Source: Deltaproteobacteria bacterium (lineage in GTDB: Bacteria; Myxococcota_A; Polyangia; Polyangiales; JADJMO01). Taken from it: 42,872 bases of DNA. This document shows, in pieces, positions 31,713 through 41,808 of the stretch. How positions within the stretch are numbered: position 1 is the first letter of the stretch; each line of letters begins with the position of its first letter. The stretch is taken from assembly GCA_016182965.1 (NCBI GenBank), contig JACPFM010000081.1, positions 1-42,872 of the forward strand, given 5' to 3'. The translations under genes were made by a program, and so were the position numbers. A model generated the notes under the pieces. The model was not told the DNA's origin. It saw only the letters and a program-made list of their open reading frames with translations, and did no database searches.

Positions 31713-32810
31713 TCAGGCGCCGAGCACGGCCGTGCCGCGATCCAGCACCTCGTCGACCCAGCGCTCGACGAGCGCCCGCGCGTCTTCGGCGCGGCGCTCG
31801 GCGGCGAGGTGCGTTCCGGCGCGTCGATGTCGCGCGCGCAGCACCGCCCGCCCCGCGAAGCTCGAATCGAGCGAAAGCGCGCACGCCCACCCCGCGGCGA
31901 GCACGCGGTCGCACTCGGCACGGTCGAGCTCGTGCGACTCGGCGAGCGGCGTGGTCGCCTCGTCCGACGCCGCGCGGAGCGCGTCGGCCCGATGCACCGG
32001 CGGGATGGTGAGGAACACCGCCGCCGTGATCAGCGCGCGCGCCTCCTCGACCGGGGCTCCGGCCACGACGTAACGCACGACGTCGACGAGCGCCCGACCG
32101 ACCCTGTGCTGACGGTCGAGGTCGCTCGTCGCGCGAGAGGCGATCTCGGAGACCGCCTCCGCGTCGAGGCCGAGCCGACCGGCGATCGTGGTGATCGCCT
32201 CGCGCTCGCGCTCGTCGAGGCCGTCGGACGCCGCGACCTGGAAGGCGCCGCCGACGATCGCCCGAGCGGTCCGCGCATCGAGGTCGTCGGGGACGTCGAT
32301 CGCAGCCGCGGGGATCGGCGCCTCGGCCCGGAGCACCCGCGCGTCGTCGTCGGCCAACCCGAGCGCGAAGGCGAGCAGGTCGAGCGCCCGCGTCTCGTCG
32401 TCGCCGAGCGGCGCGTCGGCGGCGGCCACCGTGCGCGCGACGCGGACGGCGAGCATCGCCTCGCGACGCAGGCGCGCGCGCAGGGCGTCGACCCCGACGG
32501 GGATCAGCGCGCGGAACCCGCGCGGCTCGCGCAGCAGCGTGAGCCCATCGTCGATCGCCTCGCGCATCGGCAAGAACCAGGGGACCTCGTCGACGACCAG
32601 TGTGCGCACCAGCGGGCCGAGCCACGCGTCGCCGTCGGCGATCATCACCGCGTGACCGAGCCCCTCCCGGGCGATCGCCTCGTGCACCGGCGCGCGGCGC
32701 TCGCCGAACGCGGACAAGGCGGCGGGGGAGCTCGCGGCGACGGCGAACAGCGCGTCTTCGCAGGCGACTCGGAGCAGGGCGCGGAGGCGATCGTCGACGT
32801 CGAGGGTCAC
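31713..32810 (-). CDS. TerB-like-domain protein
   Basis: Protein of 365 aa starting GTG (32808-32810), overlapping the stop of the upstream membrane gene by 4 bp. The central part GGAFQVAASDGLDEREREAITTIAGRLGLD (about 186-216, given here as a continuous helix pair starting GGAFQVAASDG) has the acidic metal-binding pattern of TerB (tellurite-resistance/stress) helical domains. A second, weaker acidic repeat is AVRVARTVAAADAPLGDDETRALD. The rest is Ala/Arg/Leu-rich helical sequence without recognised motifs. No other ter gene is nearby. Translational coupling to the membrane protein implies that they act together or are needed in fixed ratio. Confidence 0.7.
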   Translation of the reverse strand: MTLDVDDRLRALLRVACEDALFAVAASSPAALSAFGERRAPVHEAIAREGLGHAVMIADGDAWLGPLVRTLVVDEVPWFLPMREAIDDGLTLLREPRGFRALIPVGVDALRARLRREAMLAVRVARTVAAADAPLGDDETRALDLLAFALGLADDDARVLRAEAPIPAAAIDVPDDLDARTARAIVGGAFQVAASDGLDEREREAITTIAGRLGLDAEAVSEIASRATSDLDRQHRVGRALVDVVRYVVAGAPVEEARALITAAVFLTIPPVHRADALRAASDEATTPLAESHELDRAECDRVLAAGWACALSLDSSFAGRAVLRARHRRAGTHLAAERRAEDARALVERWVDEVLDRGTAVLGA

Positions 32811-33289
32811 GCGCCGATGCTATCGCCAGGCTTGCGCGTCCGTCGCCCCCAACGTGCGCCGACGAAGGCGAAAGGCACCGTCAACGCGAGGACGACGGCG
32901 CCGATCGGCATGCGCGTGAGCGCCCACAGCACGAGCCCGGTGAGCAGGCCCGCCAGCGCACCCTCACGCGGGCCCGCCTTGCCGCCGAAGCGACCGACGA
33001 TGAACCCGCCGCACGTCGCCGACACGGCCACCACGATCGCGCCGGCGACGCCCGCGGGCAGCACCGTCTGCGGGGCGCCCACCGGCGCGCGGTAGATCGC
33101 GCCGATCAGCGCGATCGCCAGGTACATCAGCGGCATCAGCACCGCGAACACCGACAGCCCGCCGAGGAGGATCCACGCGCCCGGCGCGCGCGCCTTCGGG
33201 AGGTGGTCGCCGAGATCGACGTCGTCGACCGCGCGGCGCGGCTGCCCGACCATGGGCAGCGACACGCGCTTCTTCGGGTCGCCGGCCAT
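32807..33289 (-). CDS. Small integral membrane protein, unknown function
   Basis: Protein of 160 aa with a hydrophilic N-terminus (about 37 residues) and four hydrophobic segments: AWILLGGLSVFAVLMPLMYL, AGVAGAIVVAVSATCGGFIVG, EGALAGLLTGLVLWALT and GAVVLALTVPFAFVGARWG. The Gly-rich segment GGFIVGRFGGKAGPREGALAG is typical of small stress-related or YidC/TerC-unrelated membrane proteins, and I cannot assign a family. It starts 6 bp after the miaB stop and overlaps the TerB-like gene by 4 bp, so miaB, this gene and the TerB-like gene form one transcription unit. Confidence 0.78.
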   Translation of the reverse strand: MAGDPKKRVSLPMVGQPRRAVDDVDLGDHLPKARAPGAWILLGGLSVFAVLMPLMYLAIALIGAIYRAPVGAPQTVLPAGVAGAIVVAVSATCGGFIVGRFGGKAGPREGALAGLLTGLVLWALTRMPIGAVVLALTVPFAFVGARWGRRTRKPGDSIGA

Positions 33290-33295
33290 CGCGGA

Positions 33296-34795
33296 TCATC
33301 CCTCCGAGACGATCGTGAGCGAGCGGCGCGCCTTCGGCGGCTCGGCCCGCGCCTCCGGCAGATCGCGGACGTCGGCCTCGGCGAGCGCGCCCACCAGCGA
33401 GTGCGCGTTGGCCTGCGACACGCGGACCTCGAGGAAGCGACCGACGAGCGGCGACGGATCGCGCCCGGCCTGGACGTCGAGGTGGACGATCTCGTTGCGC
33501 TCGGTTCGGCCCATGACGCGGGTGGGGAACTTCGCCTGCCGCGTGAGGTTCGGGCGCGACTCGCCCTCGATCAGCACGGTGACCGTGGAGTCGACGAGCG
33601 AGGCGAGGTGCGCCTGCTGCTGCACCGCCACCGCCGCGAACAGCGCCGCGAGGCGCTCGTCCTTCACCGCTTCGGGCACGTCGTCGGCGAGCTTGAGCGC
33701 CGGGGTGAAGGGCCGCGGCGAGAACTTGAACCCGAACAGCGCGACGAAGCCCGCCTCGCGCACCAGCGAGAGCGTATGGGCGAAGTCGTCGTCGGTCTCG
33801 CCGGGGAAGCCGACGATGACGTCGGTCGACAAGGTCAGCCCCGGCACGCGTGCGCGGAGCGCGTTCACCCGCTCGAGGTACGCCTCACGGGTGTAGCGGC
33901 GGATCATCCGCTTGAGCATCCGGTCGGACCCGGACTGCACCGGCAGGTGCAGGTGGCGCGCGAGCACCGGCAGCTCGCCGTGCGCGTCGATCAGCTCCGC
34001 CGTCAGGTGGCGCGGGTGCGGGCTCGTGTAGCGGAGGCGACCGAGCGCGGGGACCTCGCGCGCGATGGTGCGCAGCAGCGTGGCGAAGTGCGAGCTCGAC
34101 GCGCGCATCGACGGCGACTGGTCGTGCGACGAGGTCGACACGTCGAGCACCTCGGGCGGCATCCAGCTGTTGACCGTCTGCCCGAGGAGGGTGACCTCGC
34201 GGACGCCGCGCGCGACCAGCGTGCGGACCTCGTCGACGATCTCGTCGAGCGGCCTGTAGCGCTCGGGGCCGCGCGTGTAGGGCACGACGCAGAACGAGCA
34301 GCGCTCGTCGCAGCCCTTCATCGTGGTGACGAAGGCGCAGACGCCCTTCTCGTGGACGGCCTCGTGCGTGCCGCCGGAGAGGAAGGTCGGCCGGTCGAGA
34401 TCGAACACCGTGCGCGCCACCGGCGGGCCGCCGTTGCGGATGGTCTCGGCGAGCAGGGGCAGCTCGGCGAGGTTGTCGGGGCCGACGACCACGTCGAGGT
34501 GCGGGATGGCGCGGAGGAGCTTCTCGCCCTCCTGCTGGGCGACGCACCCGGCGACGGCGACCACGAGGTCGGGGCGGCCGCGCTTGAGCGGACGCAGCCG
34601 GCCGACCTCGCTCCGGAGCTTGTGCTCTGCCTTCTCGCGGACGCTACAGGTGTTGAGGACGATGAGGTCGGCGTCGTGCTCGCCCTCGGCCGCGACCCAG
34701 CCGTGCGCGCGCAGGGCGTCCTCCATGCGTTGGGAGTCGTGGACGTTCATCTGACAGCCGAACGTCTCGATCACGTAGCGGGGCGCCTGACTCAT
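33296..34795 (-). CDS. miaB: tRNA-2-methylthio-N6-dimethylallyladenosine synthase
   Basis: Radical-SAM methylthiotransferase that converts i6A37 to ms2i6A37 in tRNAs reading UNN codons. 499 aa from ATG 34793-34795 (MSQAPRYVIETFGCQMN); a longer open frame exists upstream, but this is the standard MiaB start. The N-terminal UPF0004 domain binds an auxiliary cluster with C14, C50 and C84. The radical-SAM cluster is C162-x3-C166-x2-C169 (CDERCSFC). HLPVQSGSDRMLKRM and VGFPGETDDDF follow, and a TRAM domain closes the protein. An insertion rich in Ser and Asp (about residues 211-238, after QTVNSW) makes it longer than usual MiaB. It heads an operon with the small membrane and TerB-like genes. Confidence 0.97.
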   Translation of the reverse strand: MSQAPRYVIETFGCQMNVHDSQRMEDALRAHGWVAAEGEHDADLIVLNTCSVREKAEHKLRSEVGRLRPLKRGRPDLVVAVAGCVAQQEGEKLLRAIPHLDVVVGPDNLAELPLLAETIRNGGPPVARTVFDLDRPTFLSGGTHEAVHEKGVCAFVTTMKGCDERCSFCVVPYTRGPERYRPLDEIVDEVRTLVARGVREVTLLGQTVNSWMPPEVLDVSTSSHDQSPSMRASSSHFATLLRTIAREVPALGRLRYTSPHPRHLTAELIDAHGELPVLARHLHLPVQSGSDRMLKRMIRRYTREAYLERVNALRARVPGLTLSTDVIVGFPGETDDDFAHTLSLVREAGFVALFGFKFSPRPFTPALKLADDVPEAVKDERLAALFAAVAVQQQAHLASLVDSTVTVLIEGESRPNLTRQAKFPTRVMGRTERNEIVHLDVQAGRDPSPLVGRFLEVRVSQANAHSLVGALAEADVRDLPEARAEPPKARRSLTIVSEG

Positions 34796-34859
34796 CGAAG
34801 GGGCGTCTTCTAGCGCAAAACCCGGGTTCGGGCGACCGCGGACGCGATACCGTGGAGCC

Positions 34860-35492
34860 ATGAGGCGGGTCCTCGCTCCCCTGCTCGTCGCCGCGCTCGC
34901 CGCGGCGCATGCGCTCACGGGCGGGTGCTCGTCGTCCTCCTCGCTCGTCGGCGCCGGCGCGTGCGACGCGTTCTGCGGCAAATGGGTGGGCGCCCGGTGC
35001 CGCAAGGGCCCCTCGATGACCGACTGCCTGAAGCAGTGCCTCGACGAGCAAGCGCGCTGTCGCCCCGAGGCGAACGCGCTGATGAAGTGCGCCACCATCG
35101 AGGCGCAGATCGCCTGCGAGACCAACAGCGGAGAGCCGCGCGTCGTCGGCTGCGCGCCGCGGGAGAACGCGCTGCGGACCTGCCTCGGCTGCGATGAGTT
35201 CTGCGCGCGATGGACCACGTGCTCGGGTGGACCGACGCACGAGGAGTGCCTCGCCACCTGCGTCGATCCGCGCTGCGCCGTCGAGCACGCCGGGGTCGCG
35301 AATTGCATGGCCTCGTCGACGGTGTACTGCGACGCCACGACGGCCGAGCCGATGCCCGGCCTCTCTTGCAGCGACGCCTTCTGGCGGGCGCAGACCTGCA
35401 CGAGCCGTCACGGGCAGCCGACCCCGTTCCGGTGGCTGCCCGTCGCGCCGGAGCCCGCCGACGCGAGCCCCACCGGCGCGAGTGGAGGGTGA
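34860..35492 (+). CDS. Cysteine-rich lipoprotein with internal duplication
   Basis: Protein of 210 aa. The signal ends HALTGGC (C23), followed by a Ser run. Two similar Cys-rich blocks follow: C35-D-A-F-C...W...C47...GP...DCLKQC60 to C87, and C111-D-E-F-C...W..C121..GP...ECLATC134 to C157. Pattern CDxFCxxW, GPxxxxCLxxC is repeated at about 76-residue spacing, so the protein probably contains two disulfide-bonded copies of one small domain. No enzymatic motif was found. It diverges from miaB with 64 bp between starts. The next gene's Shine-Dalgarno sequence overlaps this gene's stop, so the two are probably co-expressed. Confidence 0.8.
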   Translation: MRRVLAPLLVAALAAAHALTGGCSSSSSLVGAGACDAFCGKWVGARCRKGPSMTDCLKQCLDEQARCRPEANALMKCATIEAQIACETNSGEPRVVGCAPRENALRTCLGCDEFCARWTTCSGGPTHEECLATCVDPRCAVEHAGVANCMASSTVYCDATTAEPMPGLSCSDAFWRAQTCTSRHGQPTPFRWLPVAPEPADASPTGASGG

Positions 35493-35496
35493 ACCC

Positions 35497-36165
35497 ATGG
35501 AGACCGAGCGTCACTCGATCGAGCCGGAGCGCCTCCGCATGGTCACCACCGTGGAGCGGCGAATCGGGCCGATGGACCCGCTCTACCGCGCGGCGCTGCT
35601 GTCGGTCGATCGCGCGCGCTTCGTGCGCCCGGCCGATCGGAGCCGCGCGTGGATCGACGAGCCGCTGCCGCTCGAGACGCCGCACGGCGCGGCGGTGGCG
35701 ACCGTCAGCGCCCCGCACATGTACGTGCTCGGCTTCGACGCGCTCCGGCTCGGCCCCGGCGACAGGTTGCTCGAGCTGGGTAGCGGCTCGGGGTACGGCG
35801 CCGCGCTCGCGGCAGCCATCGTCGGGCCGCAAGGGTTCGTCACGACGGTGGAGGTCGATCCGCACCTCGCGCGGCTTGCGCTCGAGACGACTGCGTTGAT
35901 CCCGAACGTGCGCGTCCTGCACGACGACGGGCTGAGGCGCGCGGACCTCCTCGCGACCCACCCGAAGTGCTGGCTCACCTTCGCGGTCGGCGAGCTCTCG
36001 CGCGCCTTTCTCGACGGACTGGTCGAAGGTGGCGTCCTGGTCGCGCCGGTCGGGCCTCCTCACGATCAGCGCCTGCTCCGCCATGTGCGCCGCGGCGGCG
36101 TGGTCTCGGCGGACGATCTCGGCGCCGTGCGCTTCGTCGCCGCCCGGTCCCTCGTGGGCGACTGA
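35497..36165 (+). CDS. Protein-L-isoaspartate O-methyltransferase-like protein
   Basis: SAM-dependent methyltransferase of 222 aa. The start ATG 35497 has a strong GGAGGGTGA upstream that includes the previous gene's stop. The N-terminal part (MDPLYRAALLSVDRARFVRP, PLPLETPHGAAVATVSAPHM) matches PCMT enzymes, which carry SxPxxxAxM-type substrate loops. SAM motif I is LLELGSGSGYGAALAA, with VTTVEVDPHLARLA as motif post-I. Classical PCMT repairs isoaspartyl residues in aged proteins. The C-terminal third is more divergent than usual and the enzyme is probably PCMT-family rather than a proven repair enzyme. Confidence 0.85.
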   Translation: METERHSIEPERLRMVTTVERRIGPMDPLYRAALLSVDRARFVRPADRSRAWIDEPLPLETPHGAAVATVSAPHMYVLGFDALRLGPGDRLLELGSGSGYGAALAAAIVGPQGFVTTVEVDPHLARLALETTALIPNVRVLHDDGLRRADLLATHPKCWLTFAVGELSRAFLDGLVEGGVLVAPVGPPHDQRLLRHVRRGGVVSADDLGAVRFVAARSLVGD

Positions 36166-36248
36166 CCAGTTCGAGACGGTGCGCGAGCGCGATATCGTTT
36201 TGTTCGCCCCTCGATTGTCGGAGATCCCTGACCTATGCTGCGACATAG

Positions 36249-36608
36249 ATGGACGGTGGACAGCGACGGCGCGTTCTCGTCGTAGAGGACGACGAGGGCA
36301 TCCGCGAAGCACTCTGCGACTTGCTCGAGACCGAGGGCTTCGACGTCGTGAGCGCCGTCCACGGACGTGACGCCCTCGACAAGCTCAAGAACTCGGGACC
36401 GCAACCCGACGTCATCCTGCTCGACCTCATGATGCCCGTGATGGACGGCTGGGCCTTCCGAGCCGAACAGCAGAGCGATCCCGCGCTCGCGGAGATCCCG
36501 GTCGTGGTGATCACCGCATCGCGACAGGCCGATCTGGCGACGCTGAACCCGCGCGCGTTCCTGAAGAAGCCGATCGACTTCGACGAGCTGCTCCGCGCGC
36601 TCGTTTAG
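36249..36608 (+). CDS. Single-domain response regulator (CheY-like)
   Basis: Protein of 119 aa consisting only of a receiver domain. Acidic pocket D14/D15 (VVEDDEG), phosphoacceptor D59 (VILLDLMMPVMDGW), T89 (VVITAS) and K106 or K107 (FLKKPIDF) are present. There is no output domain, so it should act by protein-protein contact or as a phosphate relay. It is 83 bp downstream of the methyltransferase. That gap is noticeably AT-richer than its surroundings (around 36190-36245) and may contain a promoter, but I could not define -35/-10 boxes with acceptable spacing. The partner kinase is unknown. Confidence 0.92.
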   Translation: MDGGQRRRVLVVEDDEGIREALCDLLETEGFDVVSAVHGRDALDKLKNSGPQPDVILLDLMMPVMDGWAFRAEQQSDPALAEIPVVVITASRQADLATLNPRAFLKKPIDFDELLRALV

Positions 36609-36681
36609 TCGCGTAATCGCGCGCCTGCGCGGCTCGCGTACTCAGCGCAGCGGGCGGCGCCGTGCGTCATCGAACGACGCG

Positions 36682-37613
36682 ATGCCTCGCAGCAGCCTGA
36701 GCCCTCCCGGCGGTCCTTCCGAAGCGATCTGGCCGGGCGAGCCGTGGCCGCTCGGCGCGACCTGGGACGGCGGCGGCGTCGCGTTCGCCGTCTTCTCCGA
36801 GAACGCCACCCGCATCGATCTCTGCCTGTACGACGGTGGGCGCGGGCCGGAGACCGCCCGGCTGCGGCTGCCCGAGACGACCGCGCACGTCTTCCACGGC
36901 TACGTGCCCGGCCTCGCGCCCGGGCAGCTCTACGGCTACTTCGAGGGCGAGACCGACGACGAGGTCGTCAACAACTTCCGCGAGCGACAGGTGCGCAACT
37001 TCCTCGCGACGCTCATGGTGTCGCAGGGCGTGCCGATGTTGGTCGCCGGCGACGAGATGGGTCGCACGCAGCGCGGCAACAACAACGCGTACTGCCAGGA
37101 CAACGACCTCTCGTGGATCGACTGGGCGCTCGACGACCGCAAGCGGCACCTCCTCGACTTCACCCGTCGCCTCATCGAGTTCCGCAAGCACCACCCGGTG
37201 CTGCGCCGGCGCCGGTTCTTCCGCGGCACGCGCATCCTCGGCTCGCTCGAGAAGGACCTCGCGTGGTTTCGCCCCGACGGCGTGGAGATGAAGCAGGCGG
37301 ACTGGGACGAGCCGACGCGCCGTGTCGCGTTCATCCTCGGCGGCGACGCCATACCCTCGCCGGACCCTTGGGGGCGGCGCGTCGTCGACGACACGCTGCT
37401 GATCGTGATGAACGGCGAGCGCGAAGACGAGACCTTCGTGCTCCCCGCGCGCCGCTGGGCCGAGGCCTGGGAGCGCGTGCTCGATACCGAGCCCGACGAG
37501 CGGCTCTCGCGGGTGTCGCACACACGCATCCCCGCCGGGGCGAGCGTCGAGCTCGGTCCGCTGTCGATGGCGGTTTTCGTCGGCGTGGGCAAGGACGACG
37601 TAGACTCCACGGG

Positions 37614-37617
<4 letters not shown>
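36682..37617 (+). CDS. GlgX-derived protein missing the catalytic barrel
   Basis: Protein of 311 aa that is the two ends of a glycogen debranching enzyme (GlgX, usually near 650-720 aa) joined in frame. Residues 14-86 are the N-terminal CBM48 region (WPGEPWPLGATWDGGGVAFA, FSENATRIDLCLYD, HVFHGYVPGLAPGQLYGY). At about residue 86/87 it jumps directly to a segment that in GlgX follows the active site (EGETDDEVVNNFRERQVRNF, GVPMLVAGDEMGRTQRGNNN, NAYCQDNDLSWIDW), and the C-terminal domain is normal. The missing part, about 380 residues, includes the catalytic Asp/Glu/Asp of the GH13 barrel, so debranching activity cannot be expected. The reading frame is intact and its stop overlaps the malQ-like start (ATGA). 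Confidence 0.9.
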
Positions 37618-39393
<1,776 letters not shown>

Positions 39394-39401
<8 letters not shown>

Positions 39402-40608
39402 ACTGCCCGTGCGCGAGCCGACGGTAGTCCTCGACCTGACCCCCCTCGACACCGACAGCCGCCTGCGCGGCTTCGGCCGCTACGTGCTGACCCTGGCGCG
39501 CGGCATCGCGGCGCTGCCGGCCGAGGAGCGCGCGGGCATGCGCCTGCTCGGGCTCACCCACCTCGGGTGGGACGGCAGCTACCGCGTCGTCGATCGGCTC
39601 GACGCGTGGTCGGGCGAGGCGAACGTCGCGCGCGACGACCCGCGGCAGCACCTCTTGTGGGCGTATCGCCGGAGGGTCGCGCTCTCGATCGCGCTCCGCC
39701 GCATCGGCGCCGACGTGGTGCACCTGCTCACGCCCGACGCGACCCCGCTCGCCATGTGGGCGGCCGGCGGGTGCAAGAAGGTGGTCACCTGCCACGATCT
39801 CATCGACCTGCGCTGGCCCGACCACTACCTGCCGCCGATGAAGGGGGGGAAGACGTTCGGCCCGATGATCCTGCGGCGCCGCTACACGAGCGCCGACCAC
39901 ATCGTCGCGATCAGCGACGAGAGCGCGCGCGATCTGGGGCGGTTCTTCGGGATCGGCCCGGAGAAGATCACCCGCGTGTACAACTCGATCGCTCACACGA
40001 AGTGGTCGCCGACGCCCGGCGCTGCGGACGCGTGGGTGCTCGAGAACCACGGGTTGAACGACGGTCGGTACCTCGTCTACGTCGGCGATCTCGACTGGCG
40101 CAAGAACGTCGAGGGCATGATGTCCGGGCTCGCGCACGCGCGTCGCGGTGGCGCCGGTGACGTGGTGCTGGTCCTCTGCGGCCAGCTGAACGACGCCAAG
40201 CGGGCCAAGGTGCTGCGGCTGGCCGCGGACGCCGGGGTGACCGACGCCGTGAAGCTGGTCGGCTTCGTGACCGACGCCGATCTGGCGGCGCTCTACCGGC
40301 GCTCGCTCGCGCACCTGTTCGTCTCGCGCGACGAGGGCTTCGGGCTCACCGTCATCGAGGCGATGGCGTGCGGCGCGCCGGTGATCACGACGCGCAGCGG
40401 CTCGCTCGGCGAGGTCGCGGGGGACGACGCGCTGCTGTGCGATCCCGAGGATCCGGTCGCCATCGGGGACGCGATCGCGCGGCTGGCCGGGGATCCGATG
40501 CTGCGTGATCACCTGCGCGAAGCGGGGATCGTTCGCGCGGCGCGGTTCACGGTGGAGCGGCAGGCGCGCGAGACGGTCGCGGTGTATCGGCGCGTGCTCG
40601 GTGTGTGA
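39394..40608 (+). CDS. Family 4 glycosyltransferase (GT-B fold)
   Basis: Protein of 404 aa. Start GTG 39394 overlaps the malQ-like stop by 8 bp; GTG at 39409 (residue 6) is an alternative. N-terminal Rossmann domain: LRGFGRYVLTLARGIAAL, GADVVHLLTP, VVTCHDLIDLRWPDHY, HIVAISDESARDL. C-terminal donor domain: YLVYVGDLDWRKN, VKLVGFVTDADLAALYRRS, and the GT4 signature DEGFGLTVIEAMACGAPVI (Glu-x7-Glu type). Retaining GT4 enzymes use nucleotide-sugars to extend polysaccharides, glycolipids or glycogen. The context with a GH77 enzyme and GlgX remnant suggests alpha-glucan metabolism (inference); the CHDLIDLRWPDHY phrase is also seen in mannosyltransferases. Donor and acceptor are unknown. Confidence 0.88.
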
Positions 40609-40679
40609 GCAGACGTTCGTCGTGGTCGCGATGTTCTCGCGCAAGCGTTTCGACCGGTGGCCGCAGGACGCTGCCCCTG

Positions 40680-40786
40680 GGGCGGGAGGTGCTCCGCTAT
40701 CCGCGGCGCGCCGGTCGCGCGCGTGCCGCGCGGTTTGTCCGTGATCACACGCGGCGCGCCGCTACCGCGGAGCACCGGTCCCGCCC
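40680..40786. repeat. Long interrupted hairpin downstream of glycosyltransferase gene
   Basis: The left arm is GGGCGGGA-GGTGCTCCGC (40680-40697) plus GCGGCGCGCCG (40703-40713). The right arm is CGGCGCGCCGC (40752-40762) plus GCGGAGCACC (40767-40776) and TCCCGCCC (40779-40786). The arms are separated by a 38-bp loop and small bulges. The 317-bp gap between the genes at 40608 and 40926 contains nothing else I can identify. It could be a terminator, a palindromic element or a MITE remnant. Confidence 0.65.
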
Positions 40787-40925
40787 TCGGGGGGCCGCTT
40801 GGGGCGATCACTGTCCGCGCAGGTCCTCGCGCTCGCGAACGCCTTCTTCGAGCTGTCGCAGCAGAGGCACCGCGCACACCGGACCTGCTTGCCCGGCGGT
40901 GGTGCATGCGCGAGCTTCACTCGTG

Positions 40926-41546
40926 ATGTCGAGGACGCACGACGCACTGCTCGAACGCATTCGGCACCGCGCTGCGAACGAATCGCTCCGCGCGGACAAC
41001 TCTCCAGGCCGCCTTCCCCGGGTTGCGTCGGCAGATGAGGTCGCGCGCGCGGAGGAGTACGTCGGCGTGCCATTCCCGCCGCTCCTCCGGCGCCTTTACC
41101 TCGAGGTCGGAAACGGCGGATTCGGTCCGGGATACGGGCTGCTCCCGATCGGAACCGAAGACGACACGCGCAAGAACGCCGGCGAAACACTGCTGGGCGA
41201 GTACCGCGCGATGATGGAGCTGGCAAGCTGGCCGCGCGGACTGCTGCTCGCGTTCGATTTCGGATGCGCCATCTGGTCATGCATCGACTCGACGACCGAG
41301 CACGGAGCGATAGTGAACATGGCATCCTTGCGGCTGGTCGACACCGACTGGTCACTGGCCGATTGGATGTGCGACTGGGTCGACGGCAAGTCGTTGTGGG
41401 ACGACATGCATCAGCCTGGTACCGAACTCGTGCGCGAGAGAATCAATCCGTTCACGGGACAGAAGGTGATCTTTCGCAGCGCCGGCATCCTCCGCGGGCG
41501 ATTGCGTGCCCCGCTTCATGCCGACTTCACCGACGAGCCGCGTTAG
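40926..41546 (+). CDS. SUKH (SMI1/KNR4) domain protein, orphan
   Basis: Protein of 206 aa. The SUKH pattern is clear: ADEVARAEEYVGVPFPPLLRRLYLEVGNGGFGPGYGLLPIG, shown here as successive blocks ADEVARAEEYVG and PFPPLLRRLYLEVGNGGFGP, then LLLAFDFGCAIWSCID and a C-terminal SLADWMCDWVDGKSLW. SUKH proteins are best known as immunity proteins in bacterial polymorphic-toxin and contact-dependent systems. No toxin gene, Rhs/CDI repeat or WXG protein is in the window, so this is an orphan. Base composition is visibly less GC-rich than its neighbours, and it is flanked by non-coding hairpin sequence on the left and by non-coding sequence (41547-41808) on the right, consistent with horizontal acquisition. 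ATG 40926 has no strong Shine-Dalgarno sequence. Confidence 0.82.
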   Translation: MSRTHDALLERIRHRAANESLRADNSPGRLPRVASADEVARAEEYVGVPFPPLLRRLYLEVGNGGFGPGYGLLPIGTEDDTRKNAGETLLGEYRAMMELASWPRGLLLAFDFGCAIWSCIDSTTEHGAIVNMASLRLVDTDWSLADWMCDWVDGKSLWDDMHQPGTELVRERINPFTGQKVIFRSAGILRGRLRAPLHADFTDEPR

Positions 41547-41808
41547 ACGCGATTCGCATCAGCTGCGGCTACGCGTGCCCCGTCGCGTTCGTCGATCCGC
41601 AGACGCCTGCGTGTCGGCGCGCAGACGCCTGCGCATCGCGGTCACGCAGGACGGCAGGCCCGGCTCGCCGACTGCATCGCGATGACGAGCTGCGCCGCGT
41701 TGCTCGTGCGCGACCCGAGGGCCTACGCGCCGCCACGTGTTGGTTCCGTGAGCTCGACCCGGAACCTCAATGGCGCGACCGCGACGCGCCGCGGAAACGT
41801 CTACGCGC

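Noticed and set aside
30345..34813. Long plus-strand frames (916 and 737 codons) opposite the miaB region
   Set aside because: They are antisense to four well-supported minus-strand genes and lack recognisable motifs.
36166..36248. Promoter for the single-domain receiver (TTGTCG and TATGCT)
   Set aside because: The two boxes are separated by only 13 bp, too short for a sigma-70-type promoter.
41547..41808. Small coding frames between the SUKH gene and the surface-repeat gene
   Set aside because: They are short, lack ribosome-binding sites and show no family-like sequence. The 262-bp stretch holds imperfect CAGACGCCTGCG repeats and nothing else I can support.
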